A stretch of 64,000 bases of DNA. Source: Streptomyces vilmorinianum. GTDB lineage: Bacteria; Actinomycetota; Actinomycetes; Streptomycetales; Streptomycetaceae. Numbering within the stretch: position 1 is the stretch's first letter; the number at the start of each line of letters is the position of its first letter. A model generated the notes under the pieces. The model made no database searches. It saw only the letters and a program-made list of their open reading frames with translations, and was not told the origin of the DNA. Location: contig NZ_CP040244.1 of NCBI RefSeq assembly GCF_005517195.1, forward strand, positions 3,676,001 through 3,740,000, in the 5' to 3' direction. The position numbers and the translations under genes are program-made. This document shows positions 18,162 to 26,245 of the stretch, piece after piece.

Positions 18162-18206
18162 AGCCTTTGGAGTGAGGTGTGACGCCAGTACGGGGTTCAT
18201 CGTCAT

Positions 18207-18270
18207 GGACGAGACGGCGGAGGTCTTGACGTTATGGGCATCCAGCACGCACGCGCGCTCGGCCCGCCGT
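18207..18270 (-). pseudogene. Fragment of an IS5-family transposase
   Basis: The minus strand encodes GRRAERACVLDAHNVKTSA, close to the DAQSVKTSxxV block around the first catalytic Asp of IS5-type transposases. Nothing recognisable lies on either side, so it is only a scar. The remainder of the 18162-18379 gap holds no gene I can support. Confidence 0.45.
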
Positions 18271-18379
18271 CCCGGCCCTCCGCTTCCCGGACCAGTCGCC
18301 CCCAGCACTCCATCGAGCCGTTCGGGCGGTATGGGGCCGGAGAACGGTTGCGAGCGGCGCGGGTGTTAGTTTCTTCCCC

Positions 18380-19009
18380 GTGGTGGAACACCGGGACGAG
18401 ACCAGGGCGGCCTACGACGGGATCGTCGAGCTCTATGCGTCGATGTTCGCCGATCGGCTGGAGACGCGGCCGTTCGCGCGGGCTATGGTCGGCACCTTCG
18501 CCGAGTTGGTGCGCGAGACGGGGAACCTGCGGGCAGCCGATGTCGGGTGCGGGCCCGGACATCTGACGGCCATGCTGCACGACCTGGGGCTGGACGCCTT
18601 CGGGCTCGACCTCTCCCCGGCCATGGTCGACCACGCCCGGCGGGCCCATCCGGCGCTGCGGTTCGACGAGGCGCGAATGGAGGCCCTGCCGGTCGAGGAC
18701 CGCGCGCTCGGCGGAGTGCTGGCCCACTACTCGATGATCCATACCCCGCCTGGGGAGTTGCCCGCGCTGCTCGCCGAACAGGTGCGTGTCCTGGCGCCGA
18801 GGGGTCTGCTCCTGGTCTCGTTCTTCGCGACCGAGGGACCGGAGCCGGTCCGCTTCGATCACAAGGTGACGCCCGCCTACAGCTGGCCGGTGGACCGGTT
18901 CGCCGAGTTGCTGGCCGGGGCCGGACTCGTCACGGTCGCTCGGCTGATCCACGACCCGGCTTCCGAGCGGGGCTTCCTCGACGCACACTTGCTGGTCCGC
19001 CGCCCCTAG
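18380..19009 (+). CDS. Class I SAM-dependent methyltransferase
   Basis: A 209-residue methyltransferase starting at GTG 18380 (MVEHRDETRAAYDGIVELYA). SAM-binding motif I is RAADVGCGPGHLTAML, and the acidic ribose-binding residue follows in FGLDLSPAMVDHARR. Motif IV region DRALGGVLAHYSMIHTPP and a short post-motif sheet ending HLLVRRP complete a Methyltransf_11/25-type fold. The substrate is unknown. The methyltransferase remnant on the opposite strand converges on it and their stop codons share CTAG. Confidence 0.85.
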   Translation: MVEHRDETRAAYDGIVELYASMFADRLETRPFARAMVGTFAELVRETGNLRAADVGCGPGHLTAMLHDLGLDAFGLDLSPAMVDHARRAHPALRFDEARMEALPVEDRALGGVLAHYSMIHTPPGELPALLAEQVRVLAPRGLLLVSFFATEGPEPVRFDHKVTPAYSWPVDRFAELLAGAGLVTVARLIHDPASERGFLDAHLLVRRP

Positions 19010-19560
19010 GGCGTGCCCGTGGCCTGACCCACGCGCACCAGGCGGGCGGTCTCGACGAGGCCGGCCTCGGTCAGCAGGTCGGCGACGTGGTGGGGCGGCC
19101 GGCGGTGGACGTCGAGGGAGACCTCATGGCCGTACGCCTGTTCCAGCCGCACCTGCTCGTCGCCGGACTTGAAGGCGATCAGGAGGAGGCCGCCCGGGGC
19201 CAGGTCCGGTGGAACTCGCGGAAGAAGGCGGTGAGTTCCTCCTCCGGCGCGCGGACGGTCGAGTACCGGGACAGCACGCCGCCGAGCGACCCGTCAGGCA
19301 AGGTCGAGGGCCGCCATCGAACCCACGTCGAAGCGCAGCCCCGGGTACGCCTCCCGGGCCACCGCGATCATCCCCGGCGACAGGTCCACACCGAAGACGT
19401 CCGCCCCCAGCCCGCGCAGGTGGGCCGTCACACGCCCGGTCCCGCAGCCCAGGTCTCCCACCGGCCCCAGCCCGGCGGCCGCGACCTCCTCGGCGAAGGC
19501 GGCGAGCATCGCGCGGGCCCGCGCAGCCTCCGCTGCGGCGACCTGTCGCGCGAGCGAGCA
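19006..19560 (-). pseudogene. Inactivated paralogue of the neighbouring methyltransferase
   Basis: On the minus strand, motif I (PVGDLGCGTGRVTAHL) and the following FGVDLSPGMIAVAREAYPG are intact, but the frame breaks just after GSMAALDL near 19300. It resumes as DGSLGGVLSRYSTVRAPEEE, breaks again near 19200 and resumes as LAPGGLLLIAFKSGDEQVRL. It ends at 19006, sharing CTAG with the intact gene's stop. At least two single-base indels and a missing N-terminus make it non-functional. The order of motifs matches the intact convergent copy. Confidence 0.8.
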
Positions 19561-19713
19561 ACTGCCGGACCTGTACGGCTATTGGCCGGTTCCGCCCGCC
19601 GTGTCGTGAGGGCTTGGCGTGCCCGGAGTGAATCCTGTGCCGTTTCCGTGACCCGTGCGCCGCCAAGTGCGCGATGATCCTTCCGACTTCGTGGTTCGTC
19701 GAGAGGGCAGCCC

Positions 19714-22071
19714 ATGACAGCGCGCGACGATGCGCAGCACCACCCCCGGAAGGAGTCCGCGCCGCGCGGCGTGGACCGGCGCCGGTTCCTCGGCTACGTA
19801 CTCGCGGCGCCGATCCTGACCGTCGCCGCGCAGCTCGGGGAAGCGGTCCTGGCCCCCGCCCCGGCGGCCGCCGCCGCGCCCTCCGTGGTTCCCTCGCTGC
19901 CCGGGCCGTCCGAGATCTACGACCTCAACGACATGCTCACGCATGCCGCCCTGCCCACCGCGAACCTGATCACCATCCGGATCGAGTCCGACGGCACCGC
20001 CTCCTTCGACCTGCCCCGCGCCGAGGTCGGCCAGGGCATCACCACCTCCAGTGCGATGCTCGTCGCCGAGGAGCTCGACCTGCCGGTGGAGAAGGTACGG
20101 GTCACCCTCGCCGACGCGCGCCCGGAGCTGCTGTTCAACCAGCTTACCGGCGGCTCCAACACCACGATCTCCACCTACACCCCGATCCGGGTGGCCGCGG
20201 CCGTCGCCCGGGGCCGGCTGCTGCGCGCCGCGGCGCTGGAGCTCGGCGAGGCGGTGGGATCGCTCACCGCGAAGGCCGGGACGATCGTCTCCTCGGTGAC
20301 GGGCAGGAGCCTCGGCTTCGGCGAGCTGGCCGTGAAGGCGGCCTCCCTCACCGACACCGCGGTCGGCGTCACCCTCAAGGACCCCTCCGAGTTCCGGGTC
20401 ATCGGCACCGATCAGCGGCGCATCGACGCCCTGGAGGCCGTGACCGGACGCAAGACCTTCGCCATGGACGTCCAGGTGCCCGGCGCCCTGCCGACGATGG
20501 TGTGCCGGCCGCCGACGATCAACGGCACGGTCCGTTCGGTCGACAACCTCGACGAGGTCCGGGCCATGCCCGGCATCACCGACGTCGTACGGATCTCCAC
20601 CGGCGTCGCCGTCCGCGGTCGCACCTTCGGCCAGTGCATCGACGCTGTCCGCGCCCTGCGGGTCACCTGGGGACCCGGCACCGCCGAGGGCGCCTCGGAC
20701 GCGACCGTCCTGCAGAAGCTGCGCGCCGCCGAACTGCCCCTCGTCGTACCGCCGCTGCCCCTGCTGACCAAGGCCGTCGACGCCCGCTTCACCTTCCACT
20801 TCGCCAGCAACGGCGCCCTGGAGACCAACTGCGCCGTCGCGGACGTGCGGCCGGACTCGGCCGAGATCTGGGCGAGCCTGAAGTCCCCGATCGTCGCCCA
20901 GGAGCAGATCGCGCTCCAGCTCGGCCTCCCGCCCACCGCCGTGAAGGTTCATGTCACCGAGGGCGGCGGGTCGTTCGGCCGCAAGCTCTTCCACGACGCC
21001 GCCCGCGAGGCCGCCGAGATCTCCCGTGCCATGGGCAAGCCCGTGAAGCTGATGTGGCACCGGACCGACGACTTCCGCCAGGGCCGTACGCATCCGATGT
21101 CCACCTCCCGCGTCCGCGCCACGTACACCCTCGGCGAGGTGCTGACGTACGAGCAGCACCACACCTCCGTCGCCACGGACTTCGGGCACGGCCTCGGCGA
21201 GATCATCACGTCCCAGGCCGCCCAACTGCCCGTCGGGGACCTCACCTTCTCCGAGACGATCTTCCAGCTCACCCAGCAGAGCCCGTACCACTTCGGGGTC
21301 ACCACCCAACTGCTGAGCGAGACCGACAAGGGCTTCAACACCGGCTCCATGCGCAACATCTACTCGCCCAACGTCCGCTGCGCGCAGGAGCTGGTCGTCG
21401 ACGAGCTGGCCCGGCGGATGGGCAAGGACGCCTACGCGTTCCGCCGCCGGCATCTGAAGGACGAGCGCGCCCGTGCCGTCCTCGACAAGGTCGCGGAGGT
21501 GGGCGACTGGGGGCGGTCCATGCCCGCGGGCACCGCCCAGGGGATCGCGGTCCACCCCGAGTACCACGCCTTCCTCGCCGTCCTCGCCGAGATCGACTGC
21601 AGGCCCGAGACGACCGGCCGGAAGATCCACGACGCGTACACCGGCCCGCGCGTCACCAAGATCGTCTGTGCCGTCGACGTCGGCCTCGCGGTCAACCCGC
21701 AAGGCCTGAAGGCCCAGATGATGGGCGGCATCATCGACGGCATCGCCGTCACCCTCACCTCGGGCCTCCACCTCAGGAACGGGCACTTCCTGGAGGGGAG
21801 CTGGGACAACTACTTCTACACGCGGCAGTGGAACACCCCGCCCGAACTGGAGATCGTCGTCATGCCGCCGACCTCCGACCGGCCGGGCGGCGCGGGGGAG
21901 CTGGCCGTCGCGGGCGCGATGGCCGCGGTCGCCTGCGCGTACGGCCGGGCCACCGGCGCCATGCCGACGACCTTCCCCGTCAACCACGCCGAGCCGCTCG
22001 GTTTCGAGCCGCTGCCCACCACCCCGCCGATCCCCGCCTCGCCGGTCGACGGCCTCGACCGCGCCTTCTAG
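19714..22071 (+). CDS. Xanthine dehydrogenase-type molybdopterin subunit with Tat signal
   Basis: The 785-residue protein is the large subunit of a molybdenum hydroxylase of the isoquinoline 1-oxidoreductase (IorB) / aldehyde dehydrogenase group. The N-terminus has a twin-arginine signal (DRRRFLGYVLAAP, 21-33) followed by an Ala-rich region, so it is exported folded. Molybdopterin-binding blocks are visible as VGQGITTSSAMLVAEEL, GGSNTTIS and the C-terminal GGAGELAVAGAMAAV with a catalytic-Glu candidate. It would hydroxylate an aldehyde or N-heterocycle. The iron-sulfur subunit follows 16 bases later. No FAD subunit is present, as in Ior-type enzymes that pass electrons to a cytochrome. Confidence 0.9.
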   Translation: MTARDDAQHHPRKESAPRGVDRRRFLGYVLAAPILTVAAQLGEAVLAPAPAAAAAPSVVPSLPGPSEIYDLNDMLTHAALPTANLITIRIESDGTASFDLPRAEVGQGITTSSAMLVAEELDLPVEKVRVTLADARPELLFNQLTGGSNTTISTYTPIRVAAAVARGRLLRAAALELGEAVGSLTAKAGTIVSSVTGRSLGFGELAVKAASLTDTAVGVTLKDPSEFRVIGTDQRRIDALEAVTGRKTFAMDVQVPGALPTMVCRPPTINGTVRSVDNLDEVRAMPGITDVVRISTGVAVRGRTFGQCIDAVRALRVTWGPGTAEGASDATVLQKLRAAELPLVVPPLPLLTKAVDARFTFHFASNGALETNCAVADVRPDSAEIWASLKSPIVAQEQIALQLGLPPTAVKVHVTEGGGSFGRKLFHDAAREAAEISRAMGKPVKLMWHRTDDFRQGRTHPMSTSRVRATYTLGEVLTYEQHHTSVATDFGHGLGEIITSQAAQLPVGDLTFSETIFQLTQQSPYHFGVTTQLLSETDKGFNTGSMRNIYSPNVRCAQELVVDELARRMGKDAYAFRRRHLKDERARAVLDKVAEVGDWGRSMPAGTAQGIAVHPEYHAFLAVLAEIDCRPETTGRKIHDAYTGPRVTKIVCAVDVGLAVNPQGLKAQMMGGIIDGIAVTLTSGLHLRNGHFLEGSWDNYFYTRQWNTPPELEIVVMPPTSDRPGGAGELAVAGAMAAVACAYGRATGAMPTTFPVNHAEPLGFEPLPTTPPIPASPVDGLDRAF

Positions 22072-22087
22072 GAGACCAGGAGCTCCC

Positions 22088-22567
22088 GTGCCGCAACACA
22101 CCTTCATCCTCAACGGCAAGGCCGTCACGGCGGACGTCGAGGACGACGTCCGGCTGCTGTGGGTGCTCCGGGACGTCCTGGGCGTCACCGGACCGAAGTA
22201 CGGCTGCGGGCTCGGCGTCTGCCAGGCGTGTACGAGCCACATCAACGGCAAGGCGTTCAACCCCTGCTCCGTCCCGGTCGGGGACATCGCCCCCACCGAC
22301 GAGATCACCACCATCGAGGGGCTGCCCGCGACCGTCGGCCGGGACCTGCATCCGATGCAGGAGGCCTGGCTCGACCTCGATGTGGCGCAGTGCGGCTACT
22401 GCCAGCCCGGGCAGATCATGACCGCGGTCGCCAAGGTCCGCCGGGCCCGTGAGGCCGGGCGGGAGGTCGACGAGGCCGATCTCGACGAAATCCGCAACAT
22501 CTGCCGCTGCGGGACCTATAACCGGATCCGTGAGGCGATCGTGGCGGGAGCCCGCCGCATGCCCTGA
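22088..22567 (+). CDS. [2Fe-2S] subunit of the molybdenum hydroxylase
   Basis: The 159-residue small subunit carries both [2Fe-2S] clusters of the xanthine dehydrogenase superfamily: a plant-ferredoxin-type site CGLGVCQAC (Cys40, 45, 48) with Cys60, and a helical domain site with Cys102 and Cys105 (QCGYCQPG) and CRCGTY (Cys139, 141). It passes electrons from the molybdenum centre of the preceding gene's product. It has no signal of its own, so it would be co-exported with the Tat-signal subunit. The 16-base spacing implies translational coupling. Confidence 0.93.
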   Translation: MPQHTFILNGKAVTADVEDDVRLLWVLRDVLGVTGPKYGCGLGVCQACTSHINGKAFNPCSVPVGDIAPTDEITTIEGLPATVGRDLHPMQEAWLDLDVAQCGYCQPGQIMTAVAKVRRAREAGREVDEADLDEIRNICRCGTYNRIREAIVAGARRMP

Positions 22568-22596
22568 CCGGCAGACGACCCGAGGGAGACCGGACG

Positions 22597-23163
22597 ATGG
22601 CACGGAAGATCATCCTGATGATGTCGGTCTCCCTCGACGGCTATATCGAGGGCCCGGACCGTTCGATCGACTGGCACACGGTCGACGAGGAACTGCACCG
22701 GCACTTCAACGAGGAGCTCGCCGCGATGGGCGGCTTCCTCAGCGGCCGGGTCACCCATGAGCTGATGGCCGACTTCTGGCCGACGGCGGACGCCGACCCC
22801 GCGAGCACCCCCGAGATGGTGGAGTTCGCCGGCATCTGGCGCTCGATGCCGAAGATCGTCTACTCCACCACGCTGGAGCACGCCGACTGGAACACCACCA
22901 TCGCGCGCCGGGTCGACACGGACGAGGTCCGCGCGCTCAAGGAGGCGCCCGGGGGAGACCTGGCGCTCGGCGGGGCCGACCTGGCCGCGGCGTTCATGGA
23001 GCGCGATCTGGTCGACGCGTTCCGCATCTACGTCCACCCCGTCCTCATCGGCCGCGGCAAACCCCTCTTCCGCACCACCGACGCCATCACCCGCCTCGAC
23101 CTCGCCGGGACCCGGACCTTCGGCAACGGGGTGGTGCTCCTCCGGTACGAGCGCGCCCGGTAG
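22597..23163 (+). CDS. RibD C-terminal/dihydrofolate reductase family protein
   Basis: A 188-residue protein with the DHFR-like fold of the RibD reductase domain: KIILMMSVSLDGYIEGPD at the N-terminus, MGGFLSGRVTHELMADFWP, the NADPH-binding LALGGADLAAAF and FRIYVHPVLIGRGKPLF. Stand-alone members of this group are common in actinomycetes and rarely have a known substrate. It follows the molybdenum hydroxylase genes by 29 bases with GAGGGAGA before its ATG, so it may be co-transcribed. Confidence 0.88.
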   Translation: MARKIILMMSVSLDGYIEGPDRSIDWHTVDEELHRHFNEELAAMGGFLSGRVTHELMADFWPTADADPASTPEMVEFAGIWRSMPKIVYSTTLEHADWNTTIARRVDTDEVRALKEAPGGDLALGGADLAAAFMERDLVDAFRIYVHPVLIGRGKPLFRTTDAITRLDLAGTRTFGNGVVLLRYERAR

Positions 23164-23244
23164 AGGGAAGGCGCCTCGGCCGAGCGGGCGTACCCGATGC
23201 GGCGCGCTCGATGCGGGCGTGCCGATCGGCTCGGCGGCGAGGGA

Positions 23245-23655
23245 TCAGTGCCCAGGCCGGCCGGCTCGGGGCCTCCGCTTCCGGGACGCGATCAGGAGCG
23301 ACAGAAGGGTCGTCACGACGGAACTCCCGATCATGATCATGACCACGCCGATCACGAAGAGCCCGCTCGAGTCGTCCGACCAGTCGTAGGCGGCGGCGAC
23401 GGTCAGCCCCGTGGTGGTGCCGAGCGCCGCGGCCACGACGTACTCCCGGGAAGCCGCCCAGTACACACCTGCCAGCAGAGTCACCCCGAGCCCGATCACC
23501 TGCCACGCCTCGTAGGGGCCGGTCGTCGAACCGTCGGGGTGGACGTCGCGGTGCTGGTCCCAGCCGAGCCAGGCGGCCCAGGCGGCCATCGCCACCCCGG
23601 CCAGGACCAGGGTCGCCAACAGCTGGGGAACGGGTCTCTGCGGTGCTTTGCTCAT
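23245..23655 (-). CDS. Small membrane protein
   Basis: The 136-residue protein starts MSKAPQRPVPQLLATLVLAG at the ATG at 23655. Three or four hydrophobic segments are visible (LLATLVLAGVAMAAWAAWLG, VIGLGVTLLAGVYWA, VAAALGTTTGLTVAAAY, LFVIGVVMIMIGSSVV), followed by a basic tail. An acidic DQHRDVHPDGS loop lies outside or inside the membrane. No family is recognised. It is transcribed alone, convergent with the RibD-like gene. Confidence 0.65.
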   Translation of the reverse strand: MSKAPQRPVPQLLATLVLAGVAMAAWAAWLGWDQHRDVHPDGSTTGPYEAWQVIGLGVTLLAGVYWAASREYVVAAALGTTTGLTVAAAYDWSDDSSGLFVIGVVMIMIGSSVVTTLLSLLIASRKRRPRAGRPGH

Positions 23656-23795
23656 GGCCCCATGGTGCGGGCTCACCCGAACGGTCATCAGGGCGCAGAT
23701 ACTCAACTCCACCCGAGTAGCAATGCGATGGGGTAGCGACGCGCCGAACTGTTCCGTTCTGCGTGGCCGATGTCTTGTGGACGGCGCGACAACTG

Positions 23796-23811
23796 CTTAC
23801 CGTCGGGTAAG
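23796..23811. promoter_or_regulatory. TetR-like palindrome before the beta-propeller gene
   Basis: CTTACC-GTCG-GGTAAG is a 6-bp inverted repeat 54 bases before the ATG at 23866. TTACC-N4-GGTAA sites are typical of TetR-family operators. No TetR gene is present in the window, so the regulator would lie elsewhere. Confidence 0.4.
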
Positions 23812-23865
23812 TTGCCCTGACAGACGGGGCAGTTGACGCCGCACGGCCTCCCGGAAGGAACACCG

Positions 23866-25152
23866 ATGTCTGCTGCCCGGACGCGTGGTGCACGCCGTCT
23901 CGTACTCGGCTCCCTCGCCGCCGCCCTCACGCTCACCCTCGGCGGAGGCGGCACGGTCAGCGCCGCCCCTGGGGCCTCTCCGACCGGCTCCGCGGACCGG
24001 GCGGGGCTGCGGGAAGTGATGTTCGTGGGGAACAACTGGGACGGCACCGCCGACGTCATCGAGTCCACCGGTGACTTCAGGCGCATCGGACGGATCAACG
24101 TGATACCCGACCGCGAGCGCCGCATGTGGGAGATCGGGCTCAACCCGATCAAGCTGGCGTACTTCCTCGGCATCCGGCAGGGACCGGGCGAGGGCCACGA
24201 CCAGTTCGTGGACGACATGTACGCCACACCGGACGGCTCGGCGATGGTGGTCTCCCGACCGAGCTTCGCCGACGTCGTCTCGATCGACCTCCGTACCGGC
24301 GCGCTCAACTGGCGCTTCCCCGTGTCCGGTTTCCGCTCCGACCACATGGCCGTCTCGCCCGACGGCACCCGCGTCGCCGTCTCGGCCTCCACCTCCAACA
24401 CCGTGCACGTCCTCGACATCACCACGGGCAAGGAGGTCGGCTCCTTCGCCACGGGAGACAAGCCGCACGAGAACGTCTTCACCGACGACGGCCGCCACCT
24501 GTGGAACATGTCCATCGGCGAGGTCACCACCGCCCTCGACGCCCCGGGCTGGGACTGGACCAAGGGGGACCGCCGCATCACCGTCGTCGACGCCCGCACC
24601 TTCGAGCAGGTCCGGGTCATCGACATGCGCGCCCGGCTCGACGCCTTCGGCCGCAAGGACCTCTCCGACGCCGTCCGCCCCGTCGCCTTCACCCCGGACG
24701 AGTCCACGCTCTACTTCCAGGTCTCGTTCTTCAACGGCTTCGTCGAGTACGACGTGGCCACCGACCGGGTCACCCGCGTCAAGACGCTCCCCGTGAGTCC
24801 GACGACCGACCCGGACCGCACCACCTGGGTCAACGACTCCCGCCACCACGGCATGTCCATGAGCCCCGACGGCGAACGGCTCTGCGTCGCCGCCACGATG
24901 GACGACTACGCCACCGTCGTCGACCGCTCGACCCTGCGCGAGGGCCCGCTGGTGCCGGCGGCCAAGCCCTACTGGGCGACCGTCAGCGGCGACGGCCGCG
25001 CGTGTGTCATCTCGGAGAGCGGAGCCGACCGCGTGACGGCGATCGACTTCACCACCGGACGCCCCGTCGCCTCGGTCGCCGTCGGCGACCACCCCCAGCG
25101 CGTCCGCCTCGCCCACGTCCCCGCGGACTGGACCGCCCCGACCGCGAACTGA
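23866..25152 (+). CDS. Secreted YncE-like beta-propeller protein
   Basis: The 428-residue protein has an N-terminal signal peptide (MSAARTRGARRLVLGSLAAA, then a hydrophobic stretch and SAAPGAS). The rest is a seven-bladed propeller of the YncE/WD40 type, with repeated units such as NTVHVLDITTGKEVGSFATG, MSMSPDGERLCVAATMDD and DRVTAIDFTTGRPVASVAVG. Propellers of this kind bind ligands or partners outside the cell, and no catalytic residues are evident. The ATG at 23866 follows GGAAGGAACACCG. It precedes, but is 137 bases from, the esterase-kinase operon. Confidence 0.8.
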   Translation: MSAARTRGARRLVLGSLAAALTLTLGGGGTVSAAPGASPTGSADRAGLREVMFVGNNWDGTADVIESTGDFRRIGRINVIPDRERRMWEIGLNPIKLAYFLGIRQGPGEGHDQFVDDMYATPDGSAMVVSRPSFADVVSIDLRTGALNWRFPVSGFRSDHMAVSPDGTRVAVSASTSNTVHVLDITTGKEVGSFATGDKPHENVFTDDGRHLWNMSIGEVTTALDAPGWDWTKGDRRITVVDARTFEQVRVIDMRARLDAFGRKDLSDAVRPVAFTPDESTLYFQVSFFNGFVEYDVATDRVTRVKTLPVSPTTDPDRTTWVNDSRHHGMSMSPDGERLCVAATMDDYATVVDRSTLREGPLVPAAKPYWATVSGDGRACVISESGADRVTAIDFTTGRPVASVAVGDHPQRVRLAHVPADWTAPTAN

Positions 25153-25237
25153 GCGCCACCCCCTACCCGTCATACCTCCGAGCTACGCCCGCACTGTCCC
25201 CTCTGGCGGGACGCCGACGACCCGACGTGATCCGTAA

Positions 25238-25279
25238 CTTCCGTACCGGAACGACGAAGGAACCACTCCGGTACGGAAG
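25238..25279. promoter_or_regulatory. 13-bp inverted repeat overlapping the ribosome site of the 25289 gene
   Basis: CTTCCGTACCGGA at 25238-25250 and its perfect complement at 25267-25279 are separated by 16 bases. The right arm overlaps the GGAAGG Shine-Dalgarno sequence of the gene starting at 25289. It can therefore act as a DNA operator for a dimeric regulator (arm centres 29 bases apart) or as an mRNA hairpin hiding the ribosome site. Confidence 0.6.
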
Positions 25280-25288
25280 GACCACGCC

Positions 25289-26245
25289 ATGGCGTCCCGC
25301 CCGCACACCCCCCGACGGCTGCGCCGCACCCTGCTCGCCGCGCTCGTCACCGCCTCGGTGGCGGTGCCGACCGCCGGCGCCGCCCGACCCGCCGCCGTCC
25401 CGGCACCCGCGCCCGCCCCGCTCGGCCCCCTGGCCCCGGCCACGGCCGCCACCCTCGCCGCACGCTACGCCGCCACGACGGACGCCATCCGGGCCGCCGA
25501 ACGGACCGCCGCCGACTACGGAGACCGCACACGGGCCGCCGCCCTGCACGCCATGGCGGACCGGACCCGCCACTTCCTCTCCTTCGACGGCCGCGACGGC
25601 GGCCGCAGCGCCGAGGTCGTCGGCGATCTCGCACGCGCCGAACGGATCGCCGTCCTCGTCCCCGGCTCCGACACGGCACTCGACAGCCGGCGGTTCCGGA
25701 CCGGAGCCGTCGCCCTCCAGCGGGAGCTGGGCGACCGCGCCGCCGTCGTCGCCTGGCTCGGCTACCGCACCCCCGCCACCGCGAGCGCCGCCGCCCTCAC
25801 CCCCGGACGGGCCGCCGAGGCGGCACCCGAACTGAGCGGCTTCATCACGGAGTTACGGGCGGCCAAGTCCACCGCTCGCCTCGCGCTCCTCTGCCACTCC
25901 TACGGCTCCGTCGTCTGCGCCACGGCGGCCCCAGGTCTCCCCGTCGACGACATCGTCCTGTACGGAAGCCCCGGCACCGGCGCCGGCAGCGCCGCCGACC
26001 TGCACACCGACGCCACCGTCTGGGCCGGCCGCGGCGGCTCCGACTGGATCGCCTGCGTGCCCCACATCAGCGTGCCCCTGCCCTTCGGAGAGCTCGGATT
26101 CGGCACGGACCCCCTCGCCCCCGAGTTCGGCGCCCGCGCCTTCGACGCCGGACCCGGCGGACACAGCGACTACCTCCTGCCCGGCTCCGTACCGCTGAGG
26201 AACCTCGCCCGGATCGTCGAGGGACGGGACCCCGCCGATGCGTGA
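25289..26245 (+). CDS. Secreted alpha/beta hydrolase (DUF1023-like)
   Basis: The 318-residue protein has a signal peptide (basic RRLRRTLLAALVTASVAVPT, Ala-rich cleavage region) and an alpha/beta hydrolase domain. The nucleophile elbow is LCHSYGSVVC. VLVPGSDTALDSRRF corresponds to the strand after which the oxyanion loop begins, and AGPGGHSDYLLPGS holds the likely catalytic His. The order and length fit the DUF1023 hydrolases of Streptomyces, substrate unknown. It is the first gene of a four-gene unit and overlaps the acyltransferase gene by eight bases. The inverted repeat at 25238-25279 covers its ribosome site. Confidence 0.82.
   Translation: MASRPHTPRRLRRTLLAALVTASVAVPTAGAARPAAVPAPAPAPLGPLAPATAATLAARYAATTDAIRAAERTAADYGDRTRAAALHAMADRTRHFLSFDGRDGGRSAEVVGDLARAERIAVLVPGSDTALDSRRFRTGAVALQRELGDRAAVVAWLGYRTPATASAAALTPGRAAEAAPELSGFITELRAAKSTARLALLCHSYGSVVCATAAPGLPVDDIVLYGSPGTGAGSAADLHTDATVWAGRGGSDWIACVPHISVPLPFGELGFGTDPLAPEFGARAFDAGPGGHSDYLLPGSVPLRNLARIVEGRDPADA

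Noticed and set aside
19579..22314. A 911-codon open frame on the minus strand
   Set aside because: It lies antisense to the molybdenum hydroxylase genes and has the Gly/Asp/Val/Glu-rich composition of a mirror frame in high-GC DNA. The plus strand carries recognisable domains throughout.
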